Positions 32,852-42,840 are shown, counted from the stretch's first letter. The stretch: DNA of 64,000 bases from Saccharopolyspora erythraea NRRL 2338 (GCF_000062885.1 NC_009142.1:558001-622000), one strand, 5' to 3'. Made by a program: numbers and translations. The notes: generated by a model from the letters alone, not told the origin.

Positions 32852-33946
32852 ATGGACCGCACGGTGATCGGGCTGGTGGGGTTCGCCCGCGCGCTGCGGC
32901 ATTCCGGCATGGCCTGCGGTCCCTCCCGGGTGCAGGCGTTCCTCGACGCCGCCGAGGAGGTCGGCCTGGACGACCGGGACTCGCTGTACTGGGCCGGACG
33001 GCTCACGCTGTGCTCCGACCCCGACGACATCCCGCGCTACGACACCGCGTTCGGCTGCTGGTTCGGCCACGACCCGATGCCCTCGCCGCAGGGCGGCCAC
33101 GCCGTACCCCGCCCGGCGCGGATCGCGGCGCTGACCGCGGCCTCCGGCGAGAGCGACGAGGGCGCCGAGCCGCTGTCGGCCGCGGCCAGCGAGGCCGAGG
33201 TGCTGCGCAGGCGCGACTTCGCCGAGCTGGGCGCCGCCGAGCGGGAGCACCTGCGCAGGCTGCTCGCGGTGCTGCGCCCCGATCCGCCGCAGCGGCCCGC
33301 GCTGCGCCGGGCGCCGTCGAGGCGCGGCGGGCTGGACGCCCGCGCCACGCTGCGGGAGCTGCTGCGCACGGCCGGGGAGCCGTTGCGGCTGCCTCGGCGG
33401 AGCCGGGCACGCAGGCCGCGGCGGGTGGTGCTGCTGATCGACGTGTCCGGGTCGATGGCGCCCTACGCCGACTCGCTGCTGCGCTTCGCCCACGTCGTCG
33501 TCCGCCGCTCGCCCGCCAGCACGGAGGTCTTCACGCTGGGCACCCGCATGACGCGGGTCAGCAGGCAGTTGCGGCAGCGCGACCCGGAGCAGGCGCTGGA
33601 CGCCGCCGCCCGCGCGGTGCCGGACTTCTCCGGCGGCACCCGGCTCGGGGAGACGCTGCGGGCGTTCCTGGACCGCTGGGGGCAGCGCGGGGTGGCGCGC
33701 GGCGCGGTCGTGGTGCTGTTCTCCGACGGCTGGGAGCGCGGTGACGTGTCGGTGCTGGCCGAGCAGATGCGCAGGCTGCGCCGGCTCACCCGGTCGGTCA
33801 TCTGGGCCAACCCGCACGCCGGGCACGAAGGCTACGAACCGGTGCAGTCCGGAATTCTCGCCGCCATGCCGCACGTTGATGGGATGGTCGCCGGTCACAG
33901 CCTGCGCGCGTTGGAGGAGATCTGGGCGCGGGTACTCGACCGCTGA
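32852..33946 (+). CDS. coxE: VWA-domain protein, CoxE-like
   Basis: A 364-residue protein. The N-terminal part (GLVGFARALRHSGMACGPSR) is typical of CoxE. The C-terminal half is a VWA domain with an intact MIDAS (VVLLIDVSGSMAPY, the Thr in GTRM, and FSDGWERGD). It should work with the MoxR ATPase CoxD as a metal-dependent maturation machine on the molybdenum enzyme. A GAGGA sits ahead of the ATG. Spacing of 7 bases from coxD supports one operon. Confidence 0.9.
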   Translation: MDRTVIGLVGFARALRHSGMACGPSRVQAFLDAAEEVGLDDRDSLYWAGRLTLCSDPDDIPRYDTAFGCWFGHDPMPSPQGGHAVPRPARIAALTAASGESDEGAEPLSAAASEAEVLRRRDFAELGAAEREHLRRLLAVLRPDPPQRPALRRAPSRRGGLDARATLRELLRTAGEPLRLPRRSRARRPRRVVLLIDVSGSMAPYADSLLRFAHVVVRRSPASTEVFTLGTRMTRVSRQLRQRDPEQALDAAARAVPDFSGGTRLGETLRAFLDRWGQRGVARGAVVVLFSDGWERGDVSVLAEQMRRLRRLTRSVIWANPHAGHEGYEPVQSGILAAMPHVDGMVAGHSLRALEEIWARVLDR

Positions 33947-33965
33947 GAGCCGCAGGGGAGTCGTC

Positions 33966-35084
33966 GTGCGAGACGTGCTGGACGAACTGATCAAGCGCTA
34001 CGAGTCGGGGCAGGCCGTCGGGCTCGGCACCGTGGTGGCGACCTTCCGCTCCGCGCCGCGACCACCGGGCGCGGCGATGCTGGTCACCGCCGACGGTGAG
34101 GCGGTCGGCAGCGTGTCGGGCGGCTGCGTCGAAGGCGCGGTGTACGAGCGGGGCGAGGCGGTGCTCGACGGTGAGCGCCCGGCGTTGCAGCGCTACGGCG
34201 TCAGCGACGACGACGCCTTCGCCGTCGGCCTGACCTGCGGCGGCATCCTCGACGTCTTCGTGGAGCGCGTCGACCGGGAGTCGTTCCCCGAACTGGGCGA
34301 GGTCGCCGAGTCGGTGCGGCTGGAGGAGCCGGTCGCGGTGGCGACCGTCGTCGAACACCCGGACTCCGACCGCATCGGGGCGCACCTGGTGATCTGGAAC
34401 GACCGGACCAGCGGCGGGCTCGGCGAGCAGCGCGTCGACGACGCGGTGGTCGACGACGCGCGCGGCATGCTGGCCGCGGGGCGCAGCGGTGTCCTGGAGT
34501 ACGGCCCGCAGGGCCAGCGCCGGGGCGAGGGGATGCGGGTGTTCGTCAACGCTTTCGAACCGCCGCCGCGGATGCTGGTGTTCGGCGCGATCGACTTCGC
34601 CGCCGCGATGGCCCGCATCGGCTCGTTCCTGGGCTACCGCGTCACCGTCTGCGACGCGCGGCCCGTGTTCGCCACCCGCAGCAGGTTCCCCGAGGTCGAC
34701 GAGGTCGTGGTCGACTGGCCGCACCGCTACCTGGCCGCCGAGGTGGAGGCGGGCCGGGTCGACGAGCGCACCGCGGTGATGGTGCTGACCCACGACCCGA
34801 AGTTCGACGTGCCGCTGCTGGAGGTGGCGCTGCGGCAGCGGCTGGCCTACGTCGGGGCGATGGGCTCGCGCCGGACCCACGACGACCGGATCGCCCGGTT
34901 GCGCGAGGTCGGGGTGGGCGACCGCGAGCTGGAGCGGCTCAGTTCCCCCATCGGGTTGGACCTGGGTGCCCGCACGCCGGAGGAGACCGCGGTGTCCATC
35001 GCGGCGGAACTCATCGCCCTGCGCTGGGGTGGTCGCGGAGTGCGACTGTCCGAACGGGAGGGCCCGATCCACCATCACTCGTGA
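33966..35084 (+). CDS. xdhC: XdhC/CoxI-family maturation protein
   Basis: A 372-residue protein with the XdhC_CoxI N-terminal domain (VGLGTVVATFRSAPRPPGAA, SVSGGCVEGAV, LTCGGILDVFVE). A C-terminal Rossmann domain follows (LVFGAIDFAAAMARIGSFLG, VMVLTHDPKFDVPLLEVAL, YVGAMGSRRTHDDRIARLRE). XdhC proteins bind and sulfurate molybdenum cofactor and insert it into the large subunit. GTG 33966 has an AGGGGAG nearby. It sits between coxE and coxS, which fits a role in maturing CoxL. Confidence 0.92.
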   Translation: MRDVLDELIKRYESGQAVGLGTVVATFRSAPRPPGAAMLVTADGEAVGSVSGGCVEGAVYERGEAVLDGERPALQRYGVSDDDAFAVGLTCGGILDVFVERVDRESFPELGEVAESVRLEEPVAVATVVEHPDSDRIGAHLVIWNDRTSGGLGEQRVDDAVVDDARGMLAAGRSGVLEYGPQGQRRGEGMRVFVNAFEPPPRMLVFGAIDFAAAMARIGSFLGYRVTVCDARPVFATRSRFPEVDEVVVDWPHRYLAAEVEAGRVDERTAVMVLTHDPKFDVPLLEVALRQRLAYVGAMGSRRTHDDRIARLREVGVGDRELERLSSPIGLDLGARTPEETAVSIAAELIALRWGGRGVRLSEREGPIHHHS

Positions 35085-35251
35085 GCCCGCTTGCCCGTGC
35101 CTCCTCCGCGTAGCAGGCTCTGGGGAGTGACGCCCGTCACCCAGGCGGAGCAGTCCGGTTCCCGAATGTCCGCGCAACGCGCCTCGTGAGCGGCAAGGCC
35201 GGCCGGCGCCGGATGGCCGCCCGCGATGGACGAACCTCCGAGGAGGCCGCA

Positions 35252-35812
35252 ATGCCGCGCATCACCGTCAACGTGGACGGCACCCGTTACACCGACGACG
35301 TAGAGCCTCGAACACTCCTCGTCCACCACCTACGCGAGCGACTCGGAAAGGTCGGCACGGTCGTCGGTTGCGACACCAGCAACTGCGGGGCGTGCACCGT
35401 CCACCTCGACGGCCAGAGCGTGAAGTCCTGCTCAGTGCTCGCCGTGCAGGCCGATGGCTGCGAGGTGACCACCATCGAGGGGCTGGCCCGCGACGGCGAG
35501 CTGCACCCCCTCCAGCAGGCGTTCCACGACAACCACGCGCTCCAGTGCGGGTTCTGCACGCCCGGCATGATCATGCAGGCGCTGGACCTGCTCGCCGAGA
35601 ACCCCGACCCGGACACCGACGAGGTCCGCGAGGGCCTGGAAGGCAACCTCTGCCGCTGCACCGGCTACCAGAACATCGTCAAGGCGGTGCGGGACGCGGC
35701 GCAGAAGATGCGGCCAGGTGCCGGACCCCCGATCGAGCACACCGAGGACACCCCGATGCAGCGCACCGGGCAGGAGCAGGACACGAAGGTGACGGGAGGT
35801 CGCCAGTCATGA
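35252..35812 (+). CDS. coxS: Molybdenum hydroxylase 2Fe-2S subunit (CoxS-like)
   Basis: A 186-residue electron-transfer subunit with two 2Fe-2S clusters: the plant-type [15 protein letters not shown] with a following Cys, and the helical [13 protein letters not shown] with [11 protein letters not shown]. The last 30 residues form a variable acidic/Gln tail. ATG 35252 follows GAGGAGG. The stop overlaps coxL as ATGA, so subunits S and L are coupled. Confidence 0.95.
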   Translation: MPRITVNVDGTRYTDDVEPRTLLVHHLRERLGKVGTVVGCDTSNCGACTVHLDGQSVKSCSVLAVQADGCEVTTIEGLARDGELHPLQQAFHDNHALQCGFCTPGMIMQALDLLAENPDPDTDEVREGLEGNLCRCTGYQNIVKAVRDAAQKMRPGAGPPIEHTEDTPMQRTGQEQDTKVTGGRQS

Positions 35813-38247
35813 CCTCGACGCTGGAACCGGAGCTCGGACGTTCCCGCAAGCGCAAGGAGGACGCCCGGCTGATCACCGGCCGGACGCGCTGGACCGACAA
35901 CCTGACCCCGACCGGCACGCTGCACCTGGCGATCCTGCGCAGCCCGGTCGCGCACGCCAGGATCACCTCGATCGACACCGCCCAGGCCCGCGAGATGTCC
36001 GGGGTGGTGGCGGTGCTGACCGGCCGCGACCTCGCCGACGAGCAGGGCAGCCTGCCGTGCGCGTGGCCGATCACCGAGGACATGAAGGCGCCCACCGCAC
36101 CCTCGCTGGCAGTCGACACCGTGAACTTCGCCGGTGAGGCGGTGGCCGTCGTGGCGGCCCGCAGCGCCGCCGAGGCTCGCGACGCGCTGGACGCGATCGA
36201 CGTCGATTACGAGGACCTGCCGGTCGTGCTGGACATGGAGTCCGCGCTGCGCGACGACTCGCCGCTGGTGCACGAGGACCTCGGCACCAACCGCAACGCG
36301 ACCTGGACCTTCGACTCCGCCGAGGCCGGCACCGGCGGGAACGTCGAGGAGGCGTTGTCGGCGGCCGAGGTCCGCGTCGAGCGGACCTTCCGCCAGCAGC
36401 GGCTGATCCCGGCGTTCATGGAACCCCGCTCGGTCGTGGTCGACCCGACCGGCGACCAGATCACCATGTGGTCGGCCACGCAGGTGCCGCACATCCTGCG
36501 GCTGATGCTGGCGATGACGCTGGGCGAGCCGGAGCACCGCATCCGGGTCATCGCGCCCGACGTCGGCGGCGGCTTCGGCGGCAAGCTGCAGGTGACCCCG
36601 GAGGAGGTCATCACCTTCCTGCTCGCCAGGCGCCTGGGCAGGCCGGTCAAGTGGACCGAGAGCCGCTCGGAGACGATGGTCGCCGCCCACCACGGCCGCG
36701 ACCAGGTGCAGAAGCTGGCGATCTCGGCCCGCCGCGACGGCACCATCACCGGGCTGAAGGTCGAGCTGCTCGCCGACATGGGCGCCTACCTGCGACTGGT
36801 CACCCCGGGCGTGCCGATCCTCGGCGCTTTCATGTTCAACGCGATCTACAAGATCCCGGCCTACCACTTCAGCTGCACCAACGTCTTCACCAACAAGACG
36901 CCGACCGACGCCTACCGCGGCGCGGGCCGCCCGGAGGCGACCTTCGCCATCGAGCGGATCATGGACGAGCTCGCCGCCGAGCTCGGCATGGACCCGATGG
37001 AGCTGCGGCGCAAGAACTGGATCGGCCACGACGAGTTCCCGTACACCACGGTGGCCGGGCTGACCTACGACTCGGGCAACTACGAGGCCGCGACCGACAA
37101 GGCGATGGAGCTGTTCGGCTACGACCGGCTGCGCGAGGAGCAGGCCGAGCGCAGGCGCCGCGGCGACGCGGTGCAGCTCGGCATCGGCATCTCCACCTTC
37201 ACCGAGATGTGCGGGCTCGCGCCGTCGCGGGTGCTGGGCTCGCTGTCCTACGGGGCGGGCGGCTGGGAGCACGCCTCGATCCGCGTGCTGCCGACCGGCA
37301 AGGTCGAGGTCGTCACCGGTACCTCCCCGCACGGCCAGGGGCACGAGACGGCGTGGAGCCAGATCGTGGCCGACCGGCTGGGCGTGGCCTTCGACGACGT
37401 CACCGTGCTGCACGGCGACACCCAGAGCTCGCCCAAGGGCATGGACACCTACGGCTCCAGGTCCCTGGCGGTCGGCGGCATCGCCGTCGTGCATGCCGCG
37501 GACAAGGTGGTGGAGAAGGCCAAGAAGATCGCCGCGCACCTGCTCGAGTGCTCCGAGGACGACGTGGAGTTCAGCTCCGGCCGCTTCGGCGTGCGCGGCA
37601 CCGACCGGGGCACCGCGCTCGGCGACATCGCGCTGGCCGCGTTCGCCGCGCACGACCTGCCCGACGGCGTGGAGCCGAGCCTCGACGCCGACGCCACCTA
37701 CGACCCGGACAACTTCTCGTTCCCGCACGGCACGCACCTGTGCGCGACCGAAGTGGACACCGAGACCGGGCGGGTCAAGATCCGCTCCTACGTCTCGGTG
37801 GACGACGTCGGCGCGGTGGTCAACCCGCTCATCGTCGAGGGCCAGGTGCACGGCGGGCTCGCGCAGGGCATCGCGCAGGCGCTGTTCGAGGAGGCCGTCT
37901 ACGACGAGGAGGGCACGCTCACCACCGCGACGCTGGCCGACTACCTGGTGCCGTCGGCGGTGGACCTGCCGGAGTTCACCACCGACCGCACCGAGACCCG
38001 GGCCACCTCCAACCCGCTCGGCGTCAAGGGCGTCGGGGAGGCGGGCACGATCGCCTCGACCCCGGCGGTGGTCAACGCGATCGTCGACGCCGTCCGGCAC
38101 CTCGGCGTCGACGACGTCGAGATGCCGTGCTCGCCGCAGCGCGTGTGGCGGGCGGTGACCGGGGCCCGGCCCGCGGAGTCCACCGCGCCGGAGGCGGGCG
38201 GCGGACTCGGTTCGATCGACACCAGCGAACAGGGAGGCAGCCGGTGA
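35809..38247 (+). CDS. coxL: Molybdenum hydroxylase large subunit, form II CoxL-like
   Basis: The 812-residue molybdopterin-cytosine-dinucleotide-binding subunit. It has the family features [21 protein letters not shown], the active-site loop AYRGAGR (about residues 368-374) and the catalytic Glu in KGVGEAGT (about 744). True CO dehydrogenases (form I) carry AYXCSFR with the Cys that holds copper; this one has the form II loop without that Cys. It may oxidise another substrate, such as a purine, aldehyde or heteroaromatic. ATGA overlap with coxS and GTGA overlap with coxM show one translation unit. Confidence 0.93.
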   Translation: MTSTLEPELGRSRKRKEDARLITGRTRWTDNLTPTGTLHLAILRSPVAHARITSIDTAQAREMSGVVAVLTGRDLADEQGSLPCAWPITEDMKAPTAPSLAVDTVNFAGEAVAVVAARSAAEARDALDAIDVDYEDLPVVLDMESALRDDSPLVHEDLGTNRNATWTFDSAEAGTGGNVEEALSAAEVRVERTFRQQRLIPAFMEPRSVVVDPTGDQITMWSATQVPHILRLMLAMTLGEPEHRIRVIAPDVGGGFGGKLQVTPEEVITFLLARRLGRPVKWTESRSETMVAAHHGRDQVQKLAISARRDGTITGLKVELLADMGAYLRLVTPGVPILGAFMFNAIYKIPAYHFSCTNVFTNKTPTDAYRGAGRPEATFAIERIMDELAAELGMDPMELRRKNWIGHDEFPYTTVAGLTYDSGNYEAATDKAMELFGYDRLREEQAERRRRGDAVQLGIGISTFTEMCGLAPSRVLGSLSYGAGGWEHASIRVLPTGKVEVVTGTSPHGQGHETAWSQIVADRLGVAFDDVTVLHGDTQSSPKGMDTYGSRSLAVGGIAVVHAADKVVEKAKKIAAHLLECSEDDVEFSSGRFGVRGTDRGTALGDIALAAFAAHDLPDGVEPSLDADATYDPDNFSFPHGTHLCATEVDTETGRVKIRSYVSVDDVGAVVNPLIVEGQVHGGLAQGIAQALFEEAVYDEEGTLTTATLADYLVPSAVDLPEFTTDRTETRATSNPLGVKGVGEAGTIASTPAVVNAIVDAVRHLGVDDVEMPCSPQRVWRAVTGARPAESTAPEAGGGLGSIDTSEQGGSR

Positions 38248-39098
38248 TCCCCGCATCGTTCGACTACATCGCACCGTCCACAGTGGAAGAGGCGGTGGCC
38301 GCGCTGGCCGAGGCCGGTGAGGACGCCAAGGTGCTGGCGGGCGGGCAGAGCCTGCTGCCGGTGCTGCGGATGCGCATGGCCGACCCCGGGGTCGTCGTCG
38401 ACGTCGGCAAGATCGAGTCGATGCGCGGTGTCCGCGACGAGGGCGACGCGATCGTCATCGGCGCCATGACCACCCACCACGACGTGCTGCGCGACCAGCT
38501 GGTCCGCCGGCACGCCGAGCTGATCGCGCTGACCACCCGCACCGTGGCCGACCCGCAGGTGCGCCACCGCGGCACCTTCGGCGGGTCGCTGGCCCACGCC
38601 GACCCGGCGGGCGACCTGCTCGCCCCGGTGCTGGCGCTCGACGCGGAGATGATCATCGCCGGGCGTGCAGGCACGCGGACCGTTCCCGCGGCGGAGTTCT
38701 TCGTCGACTACTTCACGACCGCGCTGGCACCCGACGAGATCCTGGTCGAGGTGCGGGTGCCGAAGTTCACCGGCTGGAGCGCGCACTACGAGAAGTTCAA
38801 CCGGGTCGCCCAGGCGTGGTCGCTGGTCGGCGTCGCGGCCGCGGTGCGCATCGAGGAGTCCTCGATCGCGGACGTGCGCGTCGGCCTGACCGCCATGGGT
38901 CCGACTCCCGTCCGCGCGACCGGCGTCGAACAGGCGCTGATCGGCGGGTCCGCCACGGCCGAGGCGATCCGCGAGGCCGCCTCGCACGCCGCCGAGGGCA
39001 CCAGCCCGACGGGCGACGCCAGCGCCGATCCCGACTACCGGGAGCACCTGGCCAGGGTGCTTACCGGGCGGGCGGTGCTCGCGGCGGCCGGCGGCTAG
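38244..39098 (+). CDS. coxM: Molybdenum hydroxylase FAD subunit (CoxM-like)
   Basis: A 284-residue FAD-binding subunit that passes electrons from the iron-sulfur subunit to an acceptor. The two FAD loops are [17 protein letters not shown] (about 32-48) and [15 protein letters not shown] (about 110-125), followed by the CO_deh_flav_C region. GTG 38244 overlaps the coxL stop. With CoxS and CoxL it completes the (LMS)2 enzyme. Confidence 0.94.
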   Translation: MIPASFDYIAPSTVEEAVAALAEAGEDAKVLAGGQSLLPVLRMRMADPGVVVDVGKIESMRGVRDEGDAIVIGAMTTHHDVLRDQLVRRHAELIALTTRTVADPQVRHRGTFGGSLAHADPAGDLLAPVLALDAEMIIAGRAGTRTVPAAEFFVDYFTTALAPDEILVEVRVPKFTGWSAHYEKFNRVAQAWSLVGVAAAVRIEESSIADVRVGLTAMGPTPVRATGVEQALIGGSATAEAIREAASHAAEGTSPTGDASADPDYREHLARVLTGRAVLAAAGG

Positions 39099-39215
39099 CA
39101 CCGCAGGGCCTCCGCGGGGCGGCCGGAGGGGCGTGGACCTCTGCCGGCGTGGCGGGCCGGTCAGGACCTCTGCCGGGGCGGCCGGGCAGGGGTGGCCCGG
39201 CGAGGGTGGAGCTCC

Positions 39216-39252
39216 GCGCCGATCCGGGCGAGAATCGGGTTCGGATCGGCGC
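39216..39252 (+). terminator. Inverted repeat between coxM and coxG
   Basis: A perfect 11-bp stem (39216-39226 with 39242-39252) with a 15-base loop lies in the 282-bp gap after coxM. It could weaken transcription into coxG. The gap also has GGACCTCTGCCGG twice (near 39138 and 39169). I see no gene in it. Confidence 0.5.
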
Positions 39253-39380
39253 ACCCACCAACTCCAAACGCGCCGGCGGCCGGGCACTCCGGGTGGAGGG
39301 TCTGGCCCCGGCTGAACCGCCCGGCTCGGCGGCCGTCCGCGGACGCGGGCCGTCTCGTCTTGAACACGGAGGACCTTCCA

Positions 39381-40262
39381 GTGCAAATGCAGCACCACTT
39401 CACCGTTCCGGTGCCCGTCGACGTGGCCTGGAAGGCATTGCTCGATCCGGAACGGGTGGCCCCGTGCATGCCGGGTGCCACCCTCACCAAGTCCGAGGGC
39501 AACGAGTTCGCCGGCACCGTGAAGGTCAAGCTCGGACCGGTGTCGCTGCTCTACAAGGGAACCGGCACCTTCACCGAGGTCGACGAGGAGGGCAGGCGCG
39601 CCGTCATCGAGGCCAGCGGCAAGGACTCGCGCGGCAACGGCACCGCCGCCGCGACCGTGACCGCGGTGCTGACCGCCGAGGACGGCGGCACGTCGGTGCA
39701 GGTCGACACCGACCTGAAGATCACGGGCAAGCCCGCCCAGCTCGGGCGCGGTCTGATCTCCGAGGTCGGGGGCAAGATCCTCAACCAGTTCGCGGGCTGC
39801 CTGTCCGAGAAGCTCGCGGGCGAGCCGGAGGCCGCGGGCGAGCCGGAGGCCTCCGCGTCGACCGGGGAGACCGCGACGACCGGGGACGCCGACGGCGTTC
39901 CGGCGAGCGAGCCCTCGGGCAGCTCGGTCAACGGCGACCGCAGCTCGGTGGCCCGCGCCGCGGGCGAGGACGCCGCTGCCGCGTCGGAGTCCGCCCAGCG
40001 CGAGACCGCCGCGCGGACCCGCCGTCCGGGTTGGCGGGTCACCTCGCCGTCGGAGGAGGGCCAGTGGTCGAGCACCGCGCAGGAGACGGCCGCCAACCGC
40101 GCGGACGCGGTCGTGACCGGCAAGCCGATGCCGTCCGACGAGGCCATCGACCTCCTCGGCACGGCGGGCGCGCCGGTGCTCAAGCGCGTCGCCCCGATCG
40201 CGGCCGCCGTCGTCGGCCTGCTGATCGTCCTGCGCCTCATCCGCCGCAGGCGGCGCGGCTGA
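39381..40262 (+). CDS. coxG: CoxG-like SRPBCC protein with membrane tail
   Basis: A 293-residue protein. The N-terminal 145 residues are a CoxG/SRPBCC domain (HHFTVPVPVDVAWKALLDPE, RVAPCMPGATL, FAGTVKVKLGPVSLLYKGTG). A long acidic, Ala/Ser/Glu-rich linker follows. The C-terminus is a membrane helix (VAPIAAAVVGLLIVLRLI) with an Arg-rich end. CoxG is proposed to anchor CO dehydrogenase to the membrane, and the tail fits that. GTG 39381 has a GGAGG 8 bases upstream, and ATG 39387 is the other choice. Confidence 0.87.
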   Translation: MQMQHHFTVPVPVDVAWKALLDPERVAPCMPGATLTKSEGNEFAGTVKVKLGPVSLLYKGTGTFTEVDEEGRRAVIEASGKDSRGNGTAAATVTAVLTAEDGGTSVQVDTDLKITGKPAQLGRGLISEVGGKILNQFAGCLSEKLAGEPEAAGEPEASASTGETATTGDADGVPASEPSGSSVNGDRSSVARAAGEDAAAASESAQRETAARTRRPGWRVTSPSEEGQWSSTAQETAANRADAVVTGKPMPSDEAIDLLGTAGAPVLKRVAPIAAAVVGLLIVLRLIRRRRRG

Positions 40263-40438
40263 ACCGGGAGGGGAACCGGCACGGCAGCTACGGAAAGCGA
40301 TCTTCACCCGAAGATCAACACGGGGCAGTGAAACGCCTGCACAGGCGGCTGACCCAGCCTGCCGGACGGCCTTGTGCGGTGTTGACTCCTGGGCGGCGCG
40401 AGCGAGATTCGCCGTGCTGGACAGGAGGTTCGCAGAAG

Positions 40439-40711
40439 ATGTTGAAGTCCATGGCCAGGATGCTGGTTCCGGCGGCGCTGCTGGTGGCCTCCGCCGCGTT
40501 CGTCCCGATGACGGCGCAGGCGGTCGAGACGCCCCGCACCAACGGCGACTGCACGAACTACGCCGACGACCAAGACATCAACGAGAACGCCGCCGAGGTG
40601 GCCTGCAACGCCAAGACCAACGACGAGTGCCTGGCCGCGTTCTCCCAGGGAGGCGTCGCGCCGGAGTCCGCGAAGGCGGCCTGCGACATCCGGGCGCGCG
40701 CGACGCAGTAG
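40439..40711 (+). CDS. Small secreted cysteine-containing protein
   Basis: A 90-residue protein with a clear signal peptide (MARMLVPAALLVASAAFVP, probable cleavage after AQA). The mature part of about 60 residues has four cysteines (GDCTNY, EVACNA, DECLAA, KAACDI), enough for two disulfides. AGGAGG lies about 11 bases ahead of ATG 40439. I do not recognise a family. A perfect palindromic terminator follows. Confidence 0.75.
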   Translation: MLKSMARMLVPAALLVASAAFVPMTAQAVETPRTNGDCTNYADDQDINENAAEVACNAKTNDECLAAFSQGGVAPESAKAACDIRARATQ

Positions 40712-40726
40712 TCGTGACCGCTCGAA

Positions 40727-40760
40727 GACCGAGCCCGGGACCGCGGTCCCGGGCTCGGTC
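40727..40760. terminator. 34-bp perfect palindrome between convergent genes
   Basis: A fully self-complementary 34-bp sequence centred on CCGCGG lies after the small secreted protein gene (+) and before the end of menC (-). A bidirectional terminator is the simplest reading. Confidence 0.8.
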
Positions 40761-40828
40761 GTATGTCGGGGGCGTTCGGCTGCACGTGCCAGACCGTGCT
40801 GCGGCGCTCTGGCAGCCGAAGAGACCGC

Positions 40829-41824
40829 TCACCCCGCGGGCAGGAGGGCGTGGACCCGGCGCAGCCGGTCCAGCCACCGCCGCTGGACGTCGGCGGGCGG
40901 CGTGGCCGCCGCCACCAGCGCGGGCGTGGGCTCCGGCGGACGCCGGGGCACCGGCAGCCGGCCGCCGGAGGGCACCAGCGAGTCGGCGACGACGTCGCCT
41001 TCGAGCAACGTGATCGTGCCGAGCCCGCAGGCGAAGGGCAGCTCGGGCAGCGCACCCGCCAGCGCGAGCTGCGCGGCCAGGCCCACGCTGCTCTCGACCG
41101 CCGACGACACCACGCACGGCAGGCCGCTCGCCTCGGCCACCCGCAGCGCGCGGCGCACCCCGCCCAGCGGAGAGACCTTGATGACCGCGACATCGGCGGC
41201 GCCCGCGACGGCCACCCGCATCGGGTCCTCGGCCCGCCGGATCGACTCGTCGGCGGCGATGCGGACCTCGACCCGCCGCCGCACCGCGGCGAGCTCGTCG
41301 ACCGAAGGGCACGGCTGCTCGACGTACTCCAGGCCTCCCGCCGCCCGGTCGAGCTCGCGGATGCGTGCGACGGCGGTGTCGACGTCCCAGGCGGCGTTGG
41401 CGTCGACGCGGACCGCGCCGCCGGGGCCGAGCGCGTCGCGCACCGCGGCCACCCGCTCGACGTCCTCACCGGGCGGACGGCCGGACTCGGCGACCTTGAC
41501 CTTCGCGGTGGCGCACCCGGAGCCCGCCGCGATCTCGTGCGCCTTCTCCGGAGTGACGACCGGAACCGTGCAGTTCACCGGCACGCTGTCGCGCACCGGC
41601 TCCGGCCAGTCGCCCGCGCACGCCTCCAGCGCCGTGGCCAGCCACGGCACCGACTCGGCGTCGCCGTAGTCGTCGAAGGGGCAGAACTCGCCCCAGCCAG
41701 CCGGACCGCGCAGCAGGACGCCCTGGCGGACGGTGATGCCCCGGAACCGGTTGCGCATCGGGAGCCCGTAGACCCGCACGGCGTCGAGGTCGGTCAGTTC
41801 GATCCTTGCCCCGGTCGCGTCCAT
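40829..41824 (-). CDS. menC: o-Succinylbenzoate synthase
   Basis: An enolase-superfamily enzyme of menaquinone synthesis that dehydrates SHCHC to o-succinylbenzoate. The 331-residue protein has GWGEFCPFDDYGDAE, the catalytic Lys region ATAKVKVAE, metal ligands in VRVDANAAWD, EYVEQPC and RIAADESIR, and VIKVSPLGGVRRAL with the second Lys. AAAGGAT precedes the ATG. No other men gene is in the window. A related muconate/dipeptide-epimerase activity cannot be excluded, but the short actinobacterial form fits MenC. Confidence 0.9.
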   Translation of the reverse strand: MDATGARIELTDLDAVRVYGLPMRNRFRGITVRQGVLLRGPAGWGEFCPFDDYGDAESVPWLATALEACAGDWPEPVRDSVPVNCTVPVVTPEKAHEIAAGSGCATAKVKVAESGRPPGEDVERVAAVRDALGPGGAVRVDANAAWDVDTAVARIRELDRAAGGLEYVEQPCPSVDELAAVRRRVEVRIAADESIRRAEDPMRVAVAGAADVAVIKVSPLGGVRRALRVAEASGLPCVVSSAVESSVGLAAQLALAGALPELPFACGLGTITLLEGDVVADSLVPSGGRLPVPRRPPEPTPALVAAATPPADVQRRWLDRLRRVHALLPAG

Positions 41825-41927
41825 GGCCTGATCCTTTCAGCCCTAAACCGATCGTGCGTGCCGAGGGACCCGCACACCGCCCGGATGGCCGCACGGTCCG
41901 GACGCGGTCCCCGGCGTTCGGCCGTCG

Positions 41928-42203
41928 CTACGAATCCGGCCCGCCGCGTGCGAGCGGCTGGGCACCGCTGCCGCCCAGCGGCACATCGCCCGCCTGGTCC
42001 CCGGGTTCCCAGCGGAGCAGGTCGCCGGGCTGGCACTCGAGCACCTCGCACAGCGCCGCGAGCGTGGTGAACCGAACCGCCTTGGCACGGCCGTTCTTCA
42101 GCACCGCCAGGTTCGCCGGGGTGATGCCCACGCGCTCGGCGAGCGCGCCCACGGACATCTTGCGCTTGGCCAGCATCACGTCGATGTCGACGACGATCGG
42201 CAT
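41928..42203 (-). CDS. XRE-family DNA-binding protein (YozG-like)
   Basis: A 91-residue helix-turn-helix protein: VVDIDVMLAKRKMSVGALAE, RVGITPANLAVLKNGRAKAV and LCEVLECQPGDLLRWEPGD. This compact form regularly follows DUF2975 membrane proteins, and the two genes overlap here (TGATG). It probably represses its own operon. Confidence 0.88.
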   Translation of the reverse strand: MPIVVDIDVMLAKRKMSVGALAERVGITPANLAVLKNGRAKAVRFTTLAALCEVLECQPGDLLRWEPGDQAGDVPLGGSGAQPLARGGPDS

Positions 42204-42691
42204 CAGATCACCTCGTTCAGCTCCGCCTGCAGGTGCTTGGCCTCGGTGTCGCGCGCGACCGCCTGGGCCAGCAGCGTCCGCAGCACGAGCACGAGCAGGG
42301 CGACCCCGGCGACCATCACGCCCGCCCCGCCGACGAGCAGGACGACGCCCGGCGCGACCGCCTCGCCCGGTGCGAGTGTGACGCCGAGCGCGAACGTGAG
42401 GACGGAGGCCGCCGCGACCGCGCCGAGCACGACGTCGACGTAGCGGAAGGCGGCGTGGGAGAACACCGTGCCCCGGCGGACCATCGTCAGCAGCCGCCAC
42501 ACGCAGACCATGGTGACCTGGCAGGTCACGACGCCGAGCAGCACGATCATGATGACCGGGACCCGCACGGCGGCCGGGGCCTCGTCCAGGTCGACGGCCA
42601 GCAGCGGCACCATCACCGCCTGGACGAACAGCGAGCCGGCGAGCCCGAAGGCGAGCACCACGCGCAGCGCCAGTACAGCCACTTTCCCCAT
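42203..42691 (-). CDS. DUF2975 membrane protein (YoaS-like)
   Basis: A 162-residue protein with four predicted membrane helices (VLALRVVLAFGLAGSLFVQA, VPVIMIVLLGVVTCQVTMVC, VVLGAVAAASVLTFALGVTL, GVVLLVGGAGVMVAGVALL) and a conserved RRGTVFSHAAFRYV loop. It is paired with the XRE regulator. Function is unknown. Confidence 0.85.
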   Translation of the reverse strand: MGKVAVLALRVVLAFGLAGSLFVQAVMVPLLAVDLDEAPAAVRVPVIMIVLLGVVTCQVTMVCVWRLLTMVRRGTVFSHAAFRYVDVVLGAVAAASVLTFALGVTLAPGEAVAPGVVLLVGGAGVMVAGVALLVLVLRTLLAQAVARDTEAKHLQAELNEVI

Positions 42692-42724
42692 CGGCCCTCC
42701 CTCGATTGAATAGCGATCTAAATC

Positions 42725-42741
42725 TACCGTTATTCGGTAGG
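42725..42741 (-). promoter_or_regulatory. Candidate operator inverted repeat
   Basis: CTACCG-N5-CGGTAG lies 34 bases upstream of the DUF2975 start, in an unusually AT-rich stretch that would hold the promoter. It is a plausible autoregulatory site for the XRE protein; this is inferred from position only. Confidence 0.45.
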
Positions 42742-42799
42742 TTGGGCAATGGCGTAATGCTTGAGGGCGCAGATCGAGGAAGCGTCCGGACGTGCTGGA

Positions 42800-42840
42800 G
42801 ACCGTCTCGACGCGATGGGGACCGTCTCGACGTAATGGAG
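42800..42840. repeat. 20-bp direct repeat, two copies
   Basis: ACCGTCTCGACG followed by YRATGGRG occurs twice with an exact 20-base period (42801 and 42821). The GAGACCGTCTC core is a near-palindrome. It lies between the SUFU gene (ends 42922) and the DUF2975 promoter. Confidence 0.6.

Noticed and set aside
31120..33030. A 636-codon minus-strand open frame across coxD and the TetR locus
   Set aside because: It runs antisense through conserved AAA ATPase motifs and has no protein-like composition.
35665..38274. An 869-codon minus-strand open frame across coxL
   Set aside because: It is complementary to a fully conserved molybdenum hydroxylase subunit and lacks any recognisable motif.
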